43,567 nt of DNA from Chitinophagaceae bacterium UBA4407 (GCA_002390845.1 DGQT01000093.1:1-43567); one strand, 5' to 3'; positions 8,681-17,535 are shown, counted from the first letter of the stretch. The notes: generated by a model not told the origin, from the letters alone. Translations and numbers: made by a program.

Positions 8681-10981
8681 ATGAATTTTTCTACTAACGA
8701 CATTGCTGCTCTGGTTAAAAGATTGTATGGAATAAATGTTTCCGTAAAACCATTAACAGGTGAATACGAATTAAACTTTTTACTCACTGATGACGAGGAA
8801 ACAAAATATATTTTCAAAGTTGCCAGTGATGAACACAGCTATGATTTTTTTGATGCGCAGGTAAAAATTGTGCAGCATCTTTCACAGGGCAAAGTAGCCG
8901 ATAAATTCTTTCGTTATATTTTAAATGCAGAAGGCGCTGCAATAACGGTGTTTCAACAAAGTGAACGGAAATATTACCTGCGGCTGCTTACATTTTTAGA
9001 AGGAGCATTTTGGGTGAATGTAAAGGAGCGCTCAGATGAATTACATGTTGACCTGGGAAATGTTTTGGGCTGCATGGATGATGAATTGAAAAATTTTTCT
9101 CATGCTGCAATGCACCGCTATTATGTTTGGGACATCAGCAATGCAGCAGATGCAAACAGAAAATTGCATTGTATTAAAGACCATGAGCGCAGAAGAATTG
9201 CAGGTTATTTTTTATTACAGTTTGAAACAGAAGCGCTGCCGGTAATTTCTTCACTTCGCCATGCGTATGTTCACCACGATGCCAACGACACCAATATTTT
9301 ATTGCAGGGCGATAAAGTAGCAGGCTTAATAGATTTCAGCGACATGGTTTATACTGCACTGGTCAATAATCTTGCAGTAGCATGTACTTATGCAATGATG
9401 AATTGTGAAGATCCTTTGCATGCTGCAACACTGGTTGTAAAAGGTTATCATGCTGCATATCCTTTAACAGAACAGGAAGTTGATTTGCTCTATTACTTAA
9501 TCGCAGCAAGGCTTTGCATCAGTGTTACGCAATCTGCATATAACGCTTCTATTGAAACCAATAATGAACATCATTTTATTTCTGAACAACCTGCATGGGA
9601 TTTGTTGTATAAGCTTATTCAAATTAATCCCATAAAAGCACAGGATAGTTTTAGAAAAGTTTGTGGCTATAATGGATTGATCACCGAAACTAATTATGAC
9701 CACCTGCTTAATGAAAGAAACGAACATATTGGCCGCAACCTTAGCACCGCATACAAACAAAAATTAAAAATTGTAAAAGGTGCATTACAATATTTGTACG
9801 ACGATAAGGGCAACACATTTATCGATTGTGTAAACAATCCAAGTCATGTGGGGCACTGCCATCCTGTTGTTGTAAAGCGTATGCAAAAACAGATCGCAAC
9901 ACTCAACACCAACTCCAGGTACCTGCATGATAACATTGTTGAATATGCAAAACGATTGACTGCAACTTTACCGCCATCGTTAAGCGTTTGCTATTTCACC
10001 AACAGCGGCAGTGAAGCAAACGATCTTGCAGTGCGCATGAGCCGATATTTCACAAAACAAAAAGATATTATTGTACTCGACCATGCATACCACGGCACAT
10101 CAACTGTTGCAATGGAAATGAGCCCGTATAAATTTGATAGTAAAGGCGGCTCAGGAAAAATGCCCTGGATACATAAAGCAATTAACCCTGATATGTATCG
10201 CGGCCCTTATAAATACAGCGATACAGAAGCAGGAAAAAAATATGCTGCCGATGTACAGCGCATTATTGATGAATTAAAAAAAGAAAACAAAGCTCCTGCA
10301 GTTTTTATTTGCGAAACATTGCTTGGGGTGGGTGGGCAAATCCCTTTGCCGCCAAATTATTTAAGTGAGGTTTACATGCATGTACGAGCAGCAGGTGGCG
10401 TGTGCATTGCAGATGAAGTACAGGTCGGTTTTGGCCGTGTTGGTTCAACATTCTGGGGCTTCGAATTGCAAAATGTGGTTCCCGATATTGTGGTGATGGG
10501 CAAACCCATCGGCAATGGTCACCCGCTGGCAGCGGTTGTGGTTACCAATGAAATTGCGGATGCATTCAATAATGGCTTAGAATATTTCAACACGTTTGGC
10601 GGCAACCCTGTTTCTATGGCTGCGGGTCTTGCGGTGCTCGATGTAATAGAAACAGAAAAATTACAACAGCACGCATTGGAAACCGGGAATTATTTAATGG
10701 ATGGATTACGAATGTTGATGAACAAATTTTCCATCATAGGCGATGTGCGTGGCCATGGATTGTTTATTGGTGCCGAGATGGTACGCAACAGGGAAACCCT
10801 GGAACCCGCTGTTCCTGAAATAGATATTGTGGTAGAGCAAATGAAAGGCCGTGGTTTTTTACTAAGTACTGATGGCCCGCTGCATAATGTTTTAAAAATA
10901 AAACCACCAATTGTTTTTTCAAAAGAAAATGCTGACGCGCTGGTTGCCAACCTTGAAGAAGTGCTGCACAATCTCAAATAA
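8681..10981 (+). CDS. Fused APH-type kinase + class III PLP enzyme (hydroxylysine kinase / phospho-lyase-like)
   Basis: A 766-residue two-domain protein. Residues about 1-330 form an aminoglycoside-phosphotransferase-like kinase with HHDANDTN (catalytic Asp200) and LIDFSD (metal-binding Asp218). Residues about 345-766 form a class III aminotransferase fold with DEVQVGFGR (Asp578, pyridine nitrogen contact) and MGKPIGNGHP (PLP Lys608). The architecture corresponds to the human pair HYKK (hydroxylysine kinase) and PHYKPL/ETNPPL (ammoniophospholyases). A single polypeptide could therefore phosphorylate an amino alcohol or hydroxylated amino acid and then eliminate phosphate and ammonia to give an aldehyde. 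The substrate (5-hydroxylysine, ethanolamine or other) is not determined. It stands alone between two repeat copies. Confidence 0.85.
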   Translation: MNFSTNDIAALVKRLYGINVSVKPLTGEYELNFLLTDDEETKYIFKVASDEHSYDFFDAQVKIVQHLSQGKVADKFFRYILNAEGAAITVFQQSERKYYLRLLTFLEGAFWVNVKERSDELHVDLGNVLGCMDDELKNFSHAAMHRYYVWDISNAADANRKLHCIKDHERRRIAGYFLLQFETEALPVISSLRHAYVHHDANDTNILLQGDKVAGLIDFSDMVYTALVNNLAVACTYAMMNCEDPLHAATLVVKGYHAAYPLTEQEVDLLYYLIAARLCISVTQSAYNASIETNNEHHFISEQPAWDLLYKLIQINPIKAQDSFRKVCGYNGLITETNYDHLLNERNEHIGRNLSTAYKQKLKIVKGALQYLYDDKGNTFIDCVNNPSHVGHCHPVVVKRMQKQIATLNTNSRYLHDNIVEYAKRLTATLPPSLSVCYFTNSGSEANDLAVRMSRYFTKQKDIIVLDHAYHGTSTVAMEMSPYKFDSKGGSGKMPWIHKAINPDMYRGPYKYSDTEAGKKYAADVQRIIDELKKENKAPAVFICETLLGVGGQIPLPPNYLSEVYMHVRAAGGVCIADEVQVGFGRVGSTFWGFELQNVVPDIVVMGKPIGNGHPLAAVVVTNEIADAFNNGLEYFNTFGGNPVSMAAGLAVLDVIETEKLQQHALETGNYLMDGLRMLMNKFSIIGDVRGHGLFIGAEMVRNRETLEPAVPEIDIVVEQMKGRGFLLSTDGPLHNVLKIKPPIVFSKENADALVANLEEVLHNLK

Positions 10982-11024
10982 ACGCAACATTTATCAATAT
11001 TATTTGCTGATAAAATCCAATACA

Positions 11025-11081
11025 GTTATTGACCGGGCATAAGAATAAGCATGATACTTCTGTTGCGTCGCACACTTGTGC
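11025..11081 (-). repeat. Intergenic repeat, half copy (variant A)
   Basis: The plus strand reads TTATTGACCGGGCATAAG, about 20 variable bases, then TTGCGTCGCACACTTGTGC (11063-11081). It lies 45 bases past the stop of the kinase/lyase fusion with the gene-facing arm towards that gene. The gap 10982-11360 otherwise holds only a candidate promoter. Confidence 0.75.
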
Positions 11082-11260
11082 ATTAGTAATGCAATTCAGC
11101 TTTTAGCACGTAGAAGTTTTACAAGCGTAACAATTTTTTTTGAATCAAAATCCTCTTATTTCTTCACAGATAAATCCTCTCTTGTCTGCATTCTTTTACC
11201 ATTTTGCCGCATTGTTTTCCGTTTTTGTCTCATTACCAAAAATAGTATTCGTGTGCGTTT

Positions 11261-11268
11261 TACTTTTG
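11261..11268 (+). promoter_or_regulatory. Candidate Bacteroidota -7 element
   Basis: TACTTTTG fits the TAnnTTTG -7 consensus of Bacteroidota sigma-ABfr-type promoters and lies 92 bases upstream of the small secreted protein. No TTTG element is found at the expected 19-21 base spacing, so the call is tentative. Confidence 0.35.
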
Positions 11269-11360
11269 TTCTGCAAATGAAAGCTGGATGAATAAAACTC
11301 AATACCAGTAAAGCTTTCAGCAACGTATAAAAATAATAAAACACAATTAAAATTAAAAAA

Positions 11361-11813
11361 ATGAAAAAGCAAATCCTCACAATCGCCCTTGGTTTAACAG
11401 CCATACTGTTTTCAACTGCAACTTTTGCAACAGTTAAAAATGTTAACAACAATCCTGCTGATGAAAAAAACAATACATCATTTAAGATTGTTGCTGACCA
11501 GGTAAAAAGTGAAACTAACAGCAGCTACACAGTTCGCTCACAGGTAAATGGTAACGATGTAATTTCTGCATATGATAAAAACGGAAAATGGATTTACAGC
11601 ATCGAATATTTAGATGCAAATAATCTTGAAAAAGGTATTATTGATATAGTTAAAGACGGCTACAATAAATATTATATCTCTGGCATGGAAAAAGTTACAC
11701 AACCTGGTTTTAATGAGGTTTACGTAGTGCATATTGAAGATGCCGTTTCTGTAAAAACGATCCGTGTTAGTGGTGGCGAATCTGAATTGGTGGAGGATTT
11801 CACGAAAGGCTAA
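11361..11813 (+). CDS. Small secreted protein of unknown function
   Basis: A 150-residue protein with a clear signal peptide (MKKQILTIALGL... cleaved after about Ala23), leaving a mature domain of about 127 residues. The mature part alternates short beta-strand-like segments (KWIYSIEYL, KYYISGMEKV, EVYVVHIED). This recalls the PepSY-like/BLIP-like small periplasmic folds common in Bacteroidota, but I cannot place it firmly in a family. It has no cysteines and no catalytic motif that I recognise. It is a single gene ending just before a bidirectional terminator shared with convergent ilvA. Confidence 0.75.
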   Translation: MKKQILTIALGLTAILFSTATFATVKNVNNNPADEKNNTSFKIVADQVKSETNSSYTVRSQVNGNDVISAYDKNGKWIYSIEYLDANNLEKGIIDIVKDGYNKYYISGMEKVTQPGFNEVYVVHIEDAVSVKTIRVSGGESELVEDFTKG

Positions 11814-11830
11814 AAGTATTAATTTTCGGT

Positions 11831-11867
11831 AAATAAAAATGTCTTCGAAAAGGAGGCATTTTTATTT
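11831..11867. terminator. Bidirectional intrinsic terminator
   Basis: AAATAAAAATG (11831-11841) pairs with CATTTTTATTT (11857-11867), and the stem extends inward through TCTTC/GGAGG. T-runs flank it on both strands. It sits exactly between the convergent secreted-protein gene and ilvA. Confidence 0.8.
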
Positions 11868-13127
11868 CTATACCAAATAGCCAAACAAATTATCATCTTT
11901 ATTAAGCTCTGTATAATCAATATTATACTGTTTCATTTTAGTAACTAAGTCTTCATAATCGTGGCGTGATTGCAGTTCTATACCAACCAATGCCGGCCCG
12001 CTTTCTTTATTCGTTTTCTGCATGTATTCAAACCGGGTAATATCATCAGTTGGGCCAAGCACATGGTTTAAAAATTCTCTCAAGGCTCCGGGTCTTTGTG
12101 CAAAGCGTACCAGGAAATAATGTTTCAAACCTTCGTACTGGAGAGAGCGTTCTTTTATCTCCGGCATGCGGTCAATATCGTTGTTGCCGCCACTTACAAT
12201 GCAAACGACATTCTTGCCGCTTATTTCATCTGCATAAGCATCAAGCGCGGCGATGGACAATGCGCCAGCTGGTTCAACGACAATCGCATCTTCGTTGTAT
12301 AATTTTAAAATAGTGGTACACACTTTTCCTTCGGGCACAAGATGAATTTCCTTCAGGGCTTTTTTGCAGAGTGGGTAAGTAAGATCACCAACCCGTTTAA
12401 CGGCGGCACCGTCAACAAACCGGTCTATTGAATCCAATATTACAGGATGTCCTGTTTTAAACGCTTCGTACATGGCAGGTGCGCCCTCCGGCTCTAAGCC
12501 AATGATGATTGTTTGCGGTGATTCAGCATTGAAATAACCGCCAACACCGGCACTTAAACCACCGCCACCAACAGGTAGAAAAAGATAATCCACATCTGGT
12601 AAATCTTCCAGTATTTCAACACCAACTGTTCCTTGCCCTTCAATAATTTTATAATCATCAAAGGGAGGAATGAAAGTCATGTTATTTTCTTCAGTAAACT
12701 TTTTTGCGGCAACTGCGCAATCGTCGAACGTATCGCCTGTTAGTCGTATTTCTATAAAATCTTGCCCAAACATTTTTGTTTGATTCACTTTTTGTTTGGG
12801 TGTAATAATGGGCATAAACACAACGCCTTTTATTTTAAGCTTATTACAACTGTAAGCAAAACCCTGTGCATGATTGCCCGCGCTGGCGCATACTACGCCT
12901 TGCTGCAATTTCTCTGTGGGCAGGCTGCTCATCATATTGTAAGCACCGCGTAATTTATAAGAGCGAACGATTTGCAAATCTTCTCTCTTTAAATAAATAT
13001 GGCAATTATACCTACGCGATAAATTAACATTGAGCTGCAGCGGTGTTCTGTTGATTACGGATTGTAGTCTTATGGCGGCATCTTCAAAATGAAGATTGTA
13101 TGCTGGATCAATTGCTGTGTTTATCAT
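11868..13127 (-). CDS. ilvA: Threonine ammonia-lyase (threonine deaminase)
   Basis: A 419-residue PLP enzyme that makes 2-oxobutanoate from threonine, the entry step to isoleucine. SYKLRGAYN carries the PLP lysine (Lys58), and VGGGGLSAG is the glycine-rich phosphate cup. The C-terminal part, from about residue 330 (RPGALREFLNHVLG...), is a single ACT-like regulatory domain, as in the shorter IlvA forms. The open frame extends to 13166, but that start would lie inside a terminator stem (13158-13188) and add a hydrophobic tail unlike the family. ATG at 13127 (MINTAIDPAYN) is therefore chosen. It is the last gene of the long branched-chain amino acid cluster. Confidence 0.92.
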   Translation of the reverse strand: MINTAIDPAYNLHFEDAAIRLQSVINRTPLQLNVNLSRRYNCHIYLKREDLQIVRSYKLRGAYNMMSSLPTEKLQQGVVCASAGNHAQGFAYSCNKLKIKGVVFMPIITPKQKVNQTKMFGQDFIEIRLTGDTFDDCAVAAKKFTEENNMTFIPPFDDYKIIEGQGTVGVEILEDLPDVDYLFLPVGGGGLSAGVGGYFNAESPQTIIIGLEPEGAPAMYEAFKTGHPVILDSIDRFVDGAAVKRVGDLTYPLCKKALKEIHLVPEGKVCTTILKLYNEDAIVVEPAGALSIAALDAYADEISGKNVVCIVSGGNNDIDRMPEIKERSLQYEGLKHYFLVRFAQRPGALREFLNHVLGPTDDITRFEYMQKTNKESGPALVGIELQSRHDYEDLVTKMKQYNIDYTELNKDDNLFGYLV

Positions 13128-13157
13128 AACTATGTTTAATAAAACGGTTAAGAAGCA

Positions 13158-13188
13158 AAAACGCAAAGCTTGTTAAGCTTTGCGTTTT
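13158..13188 (-). terminator. Intrinsic terminator between ilvC and ilvA
   Basis: It has perfect 14-base arms (AAAACGCAAAGCTT / AAGCTTTGCGTTTT) with a 3-base loop, followed on the minus strand by T and TGCTTCTT. It lies 30 bases before the ilvA start codon. It may end most transcripts coming from ilvC or partly reduce ilvA expression. Confidence 0.7.
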
Positions 13189-13221
13189 GTGTATTTGTAT
13201 TTGGTCAATTAAGTTCCAAAC

Positions 13222-13280
13222 GTACAAGAGTGCGACGCAAGGATGCTCAATCAATGGACTTCAGTCTGGCTCAAAAAAAT
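13222..13280 (+). repeat. Intergenic repeat, complete A half
   Basis: The core GTACAAGAGTGCGACGCAA (13222-13240) is followed by 25 variable bases and TCTGGCTCAAAAAAAT, ending next to the ilvC stop codon. With the copy at 14392-14451 it flanks ilvC in inverted orientation. Confidence 0.85.
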
Positions 13281-13281
13281 A

Positions 13282-14328
13282 CTACTGATTTTCAGGGCGA
13301 AGTGAGCGCACCGTTTTACCTGCCTGCCACATTTCGCTTTCACGCAATTCTTTTAATTCTTCTTCCAGTTTAACGCGGTAATCTGCTTTGCTGTTGCTGT
13401 CGATTGAACGCTGAGATTCTACACCAGTAGCAACACTCTCGTACAATTCTTTGAACACAGGAGCAGTTGCATCGCGGAATTTTTTCCACCAGTCCAATGC
13501 GCCACGCTGCGCAGTTGTTGAACAATTCGCATACATCCAATCCATGCCGTTTTCTGCAACCAATGGCATAAGCGATTGGGTAAGCTCTTCTACAGTTTCG
13601 TTGAAGGCTTCAGAAGGCGTGTGGCCAGCATCGCGAAGTACCTGGTATTGTGCAGCAAAGATGCCCTGAATGGCGCCCATCAATGTGCCACGTTCACCGG
13701 TAAGGTCGCTGTAAACTTCTTTCTTAAAATTGGTTTCAAAAAGGTAACCGCTACCTACTGCAATGCCCAATGCAATGCATCTTTCTTTTGCTTTGCCCGT
13801 TGCATCCTGGAAGATGGCATAAGAACTATTTAAGCCACGGCCCTGTAAAAACATTCTCCGTAAAGAGGTGCCGCTGCCTTTTGGCGCAACTAAAAACACA
13901 TCAACATCTGCTGGCGGAATAATGCCTGTTTGCTCGTTGAAAGTAATGCCAAAACCATGAGAAAAATATAGTGCTTTGCCCGGAGTTAAATGTTTTTTTA
14001 CCGTAGGCCACAGCTCGATTTGAGCTGCATCGCTCAGCAGGTAGCAGATGATGGTGCCACGCTCTAATGCTTCTTCAATTTCGAATAAAGTTTCGCCAGG
14101 TACAAAGCCATCGGCAATTGCTTTATCCCATGTTTTAGAACTCTTGCGCTGACCCACAATTACGTTGATGCCATTGTCTCTCTGGTTCAGTGCCTGGCCC
14201 GGCCCCTGTACACCGTAACCTATTACTGCTACTACTTCGTTCTTTAAAACTTCCTGCGCTTTTGCAAGTGGAAACTCTTCACGTGTTACAACGTTTTCAT
14301 CCACGCCGCCAAAATTTAATACTGCCAT
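13282..14328 (-). CDS. ilvC: Ketol-acid reductoisomerase (class I)
   Basis: A 348-residue enzyme that isomerises and reduces acetolactate and acetohydroxybutanoate with NADPH, the second common step to valine and isoleucine. The Rossmann motif AVIGYGVQGPGQ is near the N-terminus. A single knotted C-terminal domain follows, with acidic metal ligands of the DLTGERGTLMG and EAFNETVEEL type, which fits the short class I form. The frame is open to 14355, but MAVLNFGG at 14328 matches the normal N-terminus. Repeat copies lie on both sides, and the product feeds IlvD encoded in the same cluster. Confidence 0.93.
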   Translation of the reverse strand: MAVLNFGGVDENVVTREEFPLAKAQEVLKNEVVAVIGYGVQGPGQALNQRDNGINVIVGQRKSSKTWDKAIADGFVPGETLFEIEEALERGTIICYLLSDAAQIELWPTVKKHLTPGKALYFSHGFGITFNEQTGIIPPADVDVFLVAPKGSGTSLRRMFLQGRGLNSSYAIFQDATGKAKERCIALGIAVGSGYLFETNFKKEVYSDLTGERGTLMGAIQGIFAAQYQVLRDAGHTPSEAFNETVEELTQSLMPLVAENGMDWMYANCSTTAQRGALDWWKKFRDATAPVFKELYESVATGVESQRSIDSNSKADYRVKLEEELKELRESEMWQAGKTVRSLRPENQ

Positions 14329-14391
14329 GTTGCTTTGTTTTGCCCTCTGCTCCAAAATGGATATTGAGGAATTATTAAATGTTTATTTAAA

Positions 14392-14451
14392 ATTTTTATG
14401 AACCCAACTTTTGATTTACTATGATACTTTTCTTGCGTCGCACTCTTGTAC
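14392..14451 (-). repeat. Intergenic repeat, complete A half
   Basis: The plus strand reads ATTTTTATGAACCCAAC, variable bases, then the core TTGCGTCGCACTCTTGTAC (14433-14451). It lies between ilvC and the NudK-like gene, inverted relative to the copy at 13222. Confidence 0.85.
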
Positions 14452-14489
14452 GTTCTAAACTTTATTCAGCAAAAAAATACCAGTGAAAT

Positions 14490-15071
14490 TTATCCGTTCA
14501 TGATGTTATTAATTTTCGCATACTGCAACAACATAATCGTTTTACCATCTTTAATTTCGCCTGTATTTATCATGTTCATTGCTTTATCGAAATCTAATTC
14601 CAGCACTTCAATATCTTCTTCATCTTCTACACCACCGCCTTCATTTTTCTTGTGGTCTTTTGAATATTCAGCAATAAAAAAATATAAAATCTCTGTTACA
14701 GAACCCGGCGACATATATGCCTCAAATACTTTCTCTACATGATCAATCTTAAATCCTGTTTCTTCTTCTGTTTCCTTTTTTATGCAATCTTCTGCATTGT
14801 CTTTTTCCAATAAGCCGGCGCAGGCTTCAATCAGCATGCCTGTTTCGTTGCCGTTAATATAAGTGGGCATACGAAACTGCCTTGTAAGAATTACTGTTTT
14901 TGTTTCTTTATTATACAGCAAAATCGTTGCGCCATTTCCCCTGTCGTAAGCCTCTCTTGACTGTACTTGTTTATCACCTTTTTTATTGGTGTATTCAAAA
15001 GTTACTTTATTAAGTGTGTACCAGTTATCTGAAAGTATTTCCTTTTTTAAAATTGCTACCTTGTTGTTCAT
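14490..15071 (-). CDS. nudK: NUDIX hydrolase, GDP-mannose pyrophosphatase NudK-like
   Basis: A 193-residue protein, close to the usual NudK length. The Nudix helix AGLLEKDNAEDCIKKETEEE is followed by TGF. It has the NudK-type spacing and keeps the KExxEExG metal ligands, although the first glutamate of the classical box is Asn here. AYMSPGSVTEILYFF after the box is also NudK-like. It would hydrolyse GDP-mannose or a related sugar nucleotide in the cytoplasm. It ends the tight run ABM-ilvN-SDR-DJ-1-VOC-nudK (24-base gap to VOC) and has no metabolic link to branched-chain amino acids. Confidence 0.8.
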   Translation of the reverse strand: MNNKVAILKKEILSDNWYTLNKVTFEYTNKKGDKQVQSREAYDRGNGATILLYNKETKTVILTRQFRMPTYINGNETGMLIEACAGLLEKDNAEDCIKKETEEETGFKIDHVEKVFEAYMSPGSVTEILYFFIAEYSKDHKKNEGGGVEDEEDIEVLELDFDKAMNMINTGEIKDGKTIMLLQYAKINNIMNG

Positions 15072-15095
15072 CTTAAAACTTTGCTTTTAAATCTG

Positions 15096-15473
15096 CTATT
15101 CCTCCGCTTCCTCAACTTTTTCATTGAAGATAAGTTTGTTTCCAAACGGATCATCTACCTGAACAGCCCATGCTCCGTAAAATGCTTTATCAAAACCCGG
15201 CCTGTTGTATTTATATTTTTTATCAATCAGTTCTTTATGATATTCCTTTAAGCCCGTGCACCATATGAATACCCTGGTTCCTGGCGTGCCATCTCCGTGA
15301 TGTTCACTCAAATGTAGTGTAATACCATCTTTTTCAACTTCCATATAAACCGGTGCATGCTCCTCAAAAGTATGCTCCCATACTATTTTAAAACCAAGCC
15401 AATCAACATAAAATTCGATAGCTTTCTTATAGTCGAATATGCGAAGGATCGGTATTACTTTTTCAACCTTCAT
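15096..15473 (-). CDS. VOC (glyoxalase/bleomycin-resistance) superfamily protein
   Basis: A 125-residue single VOC module. One beta-alpha-beta-beta-beta unit starts at VIPILRIFDYKKAIEFYVDWLGFK; the second ends with AVQVDDPFGNKLIFNE, the conserved DPFGN motif. Residues typical of bleomycin-resistance-like proteins (HLSEHHGDGTPG) are present. The substrate is unknown. It overlaps the DJ-1/PfpI gene by 4 bases (15470-15473), so the two are co-translated. Confidence 0.8.
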   Translation of the reverse strand: MKVEKVIPILRIFDYKKAIEFYVDWLGFKIVWEHTFEEHAPVYMEVEKDGITLHLSEHHGDGTPGTRVFIWCTGLKEYHKELIDKKYKYNRPGFDKAFYGAWAVQVDDPFGNKLIFNEKVEEAEE

Positions 15474-16135
15474 GTAAAAAGTCTTTTGATCATTTCTTCT
15501 CTTTCCTTCTGAATCTCTTTTCTGTCATCGATCACCCTGTCAACAGTTATTTTATCCGCCGTTTTTGGTGAACCCGAGTTAAATGGTGGTGCAGGATCAT
15601 ACTCCATAAACAACTGAATTTCTTTGGCAACATCCTCTCCGAATAATTCAGCTGCCACTGTTAAACCAAAATCTATTCCCGCAGTTACTCCGCCTCCCGT
15701 AATTCTGTTCCTGTCAACTACAACGCGTTGCTCCAGCACTTCTACATCAAACAATCTCAGCAAATTTAACGACAGCCAGTGCGTGGTTGCTTTATAGCCA
15801 TTTAATAAACCTGCTGCAGCCAGTACCAAAGCACCTGTGCATACAGAAGTGATATACTTAGCATTTACTGATTGCTTTTTTAAAAAATGCAAAAGGTTTT
15901 TATTTTGCATGGCATCAAAAACACCCCGGCCACCCGGCACAAATAATATATCTACCTGTAGCGCTGTTTCAAATGTAGCATCTGGTATAAACAGTAAGCC
16001 ATAATCACTTTTTACAGCACCCAGATTTTCCGCAATTAAAAGAACTTGTGTATCAGGCATTCTTCCAAATACTTCGTAAGGGCCTGTAAGATCAAGTTGC
16101 GTTAAACCCGGAAAAATGACCATTCCAACTATCAT
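15470..16135 (-). CDS. DJ-1/PfpI family protein (isonitrile hydratase-like)
   Basis: A 221-residue class I glutamine amidotransferase-like fold. The nucleophile elbow is SVCTGALVLAAAGLL (Cys99), with DILFVPGG upstream and the conserved TTHW and RITGGGVTAGIDFGL segments downstream. This pattern is that of the isonitrile hydratase (InhA of Pseudomonas)/ThiJ subgroup rather than the peptidase-like PfpI subgroup. Enzymatic specificity is inferred only from the subgroup. The downstream VOC gene overlaps its stop; the SDR gene lies 21 bases upstream. Confidence 0.8.
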   Translation of the reverse strand: MIVGMVIFPGLTQLDLTGPYEVFGRMPDTQVLLIAENLGAVKSDYGLLFIPDATFETALQVDILFVPGGRGVFDAMQNKNLLHFLKKQSVNAKYITSVCTGALVLAAAGLLNGYKATTHWLSLNLLRLFDVEVLEQRVVVDRNRITGGGVTAGIDFGLTVAAELFGEDVAKEIQLFMEYDPAPPFNSGSPKTADKITVDRVIDDRKEIQKEREEMIKRLFT

Positions 16136-16156
16136 CAGCTTTTCTGTTTAAAATTT

Positions 16157-16903
16157 TTATCTTCCACCCGTAACGTCAACCAAAACCCCTGTTATATACG
16201 ATGCTTCATTGGATAATAACCAAAGAATTGCGTCAGCAACTTCTTCTGGCTGGCCGCCGCGCTTCATGGGTACTGTTGGTGCAATGCGGTCAACCCTTCC
16301 TGCTTCACCGCCGGATGCATGAATATCCGTATAAATAACACCGGGTCTTACACCATTAACTCTAATTCCATCCGCAGCCACTTCTTTTGCAAGCCCCATG
16401 GTAAAAGTATCTACAGCACCTTTTGATGAAGCATAATCCACATACTCAAATGATCCCCCATGGGTAGATGCTTTAGAGGAAACATTTACAATAGCTCCCC
16501 CATTACCGCCATTCTGTAGTGACATCCTTTTTACTGCTTCTTTTGCGCACAGAAAAGTTCCTAAAACATTGGTGGCAAATACTCGTTGAAATCTTTCCGC
16601 AGTCATATTTACGACTAATGATTGTGTGTCCAGGATACCTGCGTTGTTTACCAATGCAGTGATGCGGCCCAATGAATCATCTAAACTTTTGAAGAGGTTT
16701 ATTACTTCTTCTTCCACTGAAATATCTGCCTGCAAAGCTATCGCTGTTCCACCGGTGCTAACGATTGTATTCACCAGATCTTCCGCTGCAGCTTTATTGC
16801 TTTTATAATTTATGCAAACGGCATATCCCTTTTTTGCAGCCTTCATCGCTGTTGCTTTCCCTATTCCTCTGCTGCCTCCTGTTATCAAAATAATTTTATC
16901 CAT
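16157..16903 (-). CDS. Short-chain dehydrogenase/reductase
   Basis: A 248-residue classical SDR. It has the cofactor motif TGGSRGIG (8-15), NNAG, a catalytic serine in NVSSKAS (Ser142/143) and YASSK (Tyr157, Lys161). The layout resembles E. coli YgfF-like glucose/ribitol-type dehydrogenases. The substrate is unknown. It begins 12 bases after the ilvN stop, within a tightly packed operon. Confidence 0.88.
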   Translation of the reverse strand: MDKIILITGGSRGIGKATAMKAAKKGYAVCINYKSNKAAAEDLVNTIVSTGGTAIALQADISVEEEVINLFKSLDDSLGRITALVNNAGILDTQSLVVNMTAERFQRVFATNVLGTFLCAKEAVKRMSLQNGGNGGAIVNVSSKASTHGGSFEYVDYASSKGAVDTFTMGLAKEVAADGIRVNGVRPGVIYTDIHASGGEAGRVDRIAPTVPMKRGGQPEEVADAILWLLSNEASYITGVLVDVTGGR

Positions 16904-16915
16904 TCAAGCTCAGAT

Positions 16916-17503
16916 TTACATCGTGAAGACTTCGGCCTGTTTACTTAAATATTCGTTTTCAGCTACATCTTCTCCGGGTTGTGCCTGTTCAAATTCCTTT
17001 AGCTTTTCATGAAAGCCATGGCTCTCTTTTATGATAGCAATCCTTGCACTGCGTACAAATTCAATTAATCCATAAGGTTCCAAAGCTTTTATTAAAGCTT
17101 CTGTTTCTTCCCTTTGGCCAGTCGTTTCAAACACTGTATAATCTTTACGAATCACCACTGCCCTTGCACCATATTCACGCAGCAATCTTTCCACTTTTAC
17201 TTTTTCTGCAATTATTTCCGTGGGCACTTTATACAAAGCCATTTCCTGCCAAAGTATTTCATCGTTGGTATTGTAATATGCTTTTAATACTTCCACCTGC
17301 TTTTCTATTTGCCTGCAAAGCTTTCTTACCACTTCTTCTGTTTCATTGATAACAATGGTAAAGCGGTGAACACTGTCAACTTCTGAGGGCGAAGTGTTCA
17401 GGCTGTCGATATTTATTTTGCGCCTTGTAAAAATAATGGCAATACGGTTGAGCAAACCGATCTGGTTTTCCGTGTAAACTGTTATGGTATATTCCTGTTT
17501 CAT
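16916..17503 (-). CDS. ilvN: Acetolactate synthase small (regulatory) subunit
   Basis: A 195-residue protein. Its N-terminal ACT domain (YTITVYTENQIGLLNRIAII...HRFTIVI) binds valine and confers feedback inhibition on the IlvB catalytic subunit. A C-terminal ALS-small-subunit domain follows (PTEIIAEKVKVERLLREYGA...). The frame is open to 17605, but the added N-terminus is not family-like; ATG 17503 (MKQEYTITVY) fits. It is separated from ilvB by a methyltransferase and an ABM-domain gene, an unusual split because ilvB and ilvN are normally adjacent. Confidence 0.92.
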   Translation of the reverse strand: MKQEYTITVYTENQIGLLNRIAIIFTRRKINIDSLNTSPSEVDSVHRFTIVINETEEVVRKLCRQIEKQVEVLKAYYNTNDEILWQEMALYKVPTEIIAEKVKVERLLREYGARAVVIRKDYTVFETTGQREETEALIKALEPYGLIEFVRSARIAIIKESHGFHEKLKEFEQAQPGEDVAENEYLSKQAEVFTM

Positions 17504-17535
17504 TGTTATCTGCGTTTTGCTTTGTGCTGCAAGCT

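Noticed and set aside
13128..13166. Longer ilvA start with a hydrophobic N-terminal extension
   Set aside because: The extra codons lie partly in a terminator stem and are unlike IlvA N-termini; ATG 13127 fits the family.
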